A stretch of DNA of 39,970 nt from Fibrobacter sp. (lineage in GTDB: Bacteria > Fibrobacterota > Fibrobacteria > Fibrobacterales > Fibrobacteraceae): positions 1-39,970 of the forward strand of contig JAEDLI010000011.1 in NCBI GenBank assembly GCA_016295375.1. The letters run 5' to 3'. Shown here piece after piece: positions 39,384-39,970 of this stretch. Position 1 is the first letter of the stretch, and each line of letters opens with the position of its first letter. Under the pieces are notes generated by a model. The model had not been told where the DNA came from. It was given only the letters and a program-made list of their open reading frames with translations, and did not search any database. The position numbers and the translations under genes were made by a program.

Positions 39384-39970
39384 ATGAAGAAAAATGATGT
39401 GAAAACCATATCCTTGCTGGTGGGCTCTGCCCTCCTGACAGCTATTGCCGCTTGTTCCAGCGCGCCGGCCCCTGCAACGGAAAATACTGCGACGGTTGCT
39501 ACCCCAAAGGATTCTGTCGCGGGGTCTGAACAGAGCGGTGCTGCAGCTCAGTCTGCAAAATCCGACATCCCCGCAAGCTACAAGGACATCCAGTTTCCGG
39601 AATACAACTACGTAGCGCCTTACCCGAAGGATTACCGGGTGGAAATAGCCGACGGTGTCACCGGTTACATCGTGAGCGACCGCCGTTTGCCCCTGGTGAA
39701 TTTTACGGTCTATTTCGAGAATCCGAGAGTCCCCGCCTACATCAAGGACGAAGCCGCCTTCGAGATGCTGGGTTCCATGCTTAGGCGTGGCGGCGGTGGC
39801 GGTATCGCTCCCGGTGCCCTGGAAGATACCCTTGAGTTTATCAGCGCTGGAGTCGGTTCTTCGGCCGGCGTGTGGACCGCCTCTTTCGACATTGACTGCC
39901 TGACCAAGGATTTTTCCTCCGTGCTTGCGCTGACAAAGAAGGTGCTGCTCGCTCCTACCTTTGACAAGGA
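39384..39970 (+). CDS. Lipoprotein of the M16 peptidase fold, apparently lacking the zinc motif (3' end outside window)
   Basis: The frame is open from ATG 39384 to the window end, giving 195 complete residues. Residues 9-24 form a lipoprotein signal (LLTAIAAC, lipid-modified Cys24), followed by an Ala/Ser/Thr/Glu-rich linker. From about 90 the sequence follows the N-terminal half of an M16 domain: LPLVNFTVYFENPRVPAYIKDEA, MLGSMLRRGGGGGIAPGALEDTLEFISAGVG and ALTKKVLLAPTFDK. Catalytic M16 enzymes have His-x-x-Glu-His in the first helix; here it reads EMLGSMLRRG, so no zinc site is expected. It may be the non-catalytic partner subunit of an M16 pair, on the periplasmic face of a membrane. Confidence 0.75.
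   Translation, partial: MKKNDVKTISLLVGSALLTAIAACSSAPAPATENTATVATPKDSVAGSEQSGAAAQSAKSDIPASYKDIQFPEYNYVAPYPKDYRVEIADGVTGYIVSDRRLPLVNFTVYFENPRVPAYIKDEAAFEMLGSMLRRGGGGGIAPGALEDTLEFISAGVGSSAGVWTASFDIDCLTKDFSSVLALTKKVLLAPTFDK

Overview
The window reads as chromosomal DNA of a Fibrobacter-like bacterium. This is inferred from gene content, not from a search: a secreted GH74-type xyloglucanase with a type-IX-secretion-like tail, a CE2-type esterase, a glucokinase, Bat-type von Willebrand factor proteins, an MlaD-type lipid transport protein (so an outer membrane is expected) and a large membrane pyrophosphatase. Most genes have a G+C-rich third codon position. The first 1.5 kb and the gene at 21589-23346 are visibly more A+T-rich.

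Layout. 1-1.5 kb: the end of an unknown gene, then a PIN-nuclease gene broken by one stop codon and a small partner gene, bounded by related G+C-rich repeats. 1.6-9.2 kb: an XPB-like helicase-associated protein, a c-type cytochrome, a CE2 esterase, a membrane diguanylate cyclase and hppA. 9.3-14.3 kb: a tight four-gene operon (ispA-like, dxs, SpoU methyltransferase, pyrF) with 1-4 base start/stop overlaps. 14.3-18.4 kb: two unknown envelope proteins, MlaD and a frameshifted M18 aminopeptidase. 18.4-23.3 kb: a surface-glycan group (SDR epimerase, GtrA, FAD oxidoreductase, GT-C transferase). 23.4-24.9 kb: a BatC-like TPR gene and a Q/N-rich paralogue. 24.9-26.6 kb: a Y-family polymerase with a YolD-like partner. 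26.7-34.2 kb: GH74, EamA transporter, glk, a DEAD-box helicase and an acyltransferase. 34.3-35.4 kb: an Rpn-like nuclease with a 24-bp repeat array. 35.7-39.2 kb: batA and batB, separated by an opposing gene with a degenerate GGDEF domain. The window ends in a lipoprotein of the M16 fold.

The signals most worth following are these. (1) A probable free-standing small RNA on the minus strand at 39203-39289, with its own promoter, an 18-bp closing stem, two inner hairpins and a U-tract. (2) Seven genes with a -10-like hexamer 6-8 bases before the ATG and no usable Shine-Dalgarno, which suggests leaderless transcription. (3) Families of short-period word repeats (periods of about 10 and 14 bases) and a 24-base palindrome with compensatory changes; these lie between genes and also inside two reading frames. 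(4) A -1 frameshift in the M18 gene beside a correctly phased U UUU UUG heptamer and an A6 run. (5) A single nonsense codon in the PIN gene. No tRNA, rRNA, CRISPR array or complete insertion sequence was seen.
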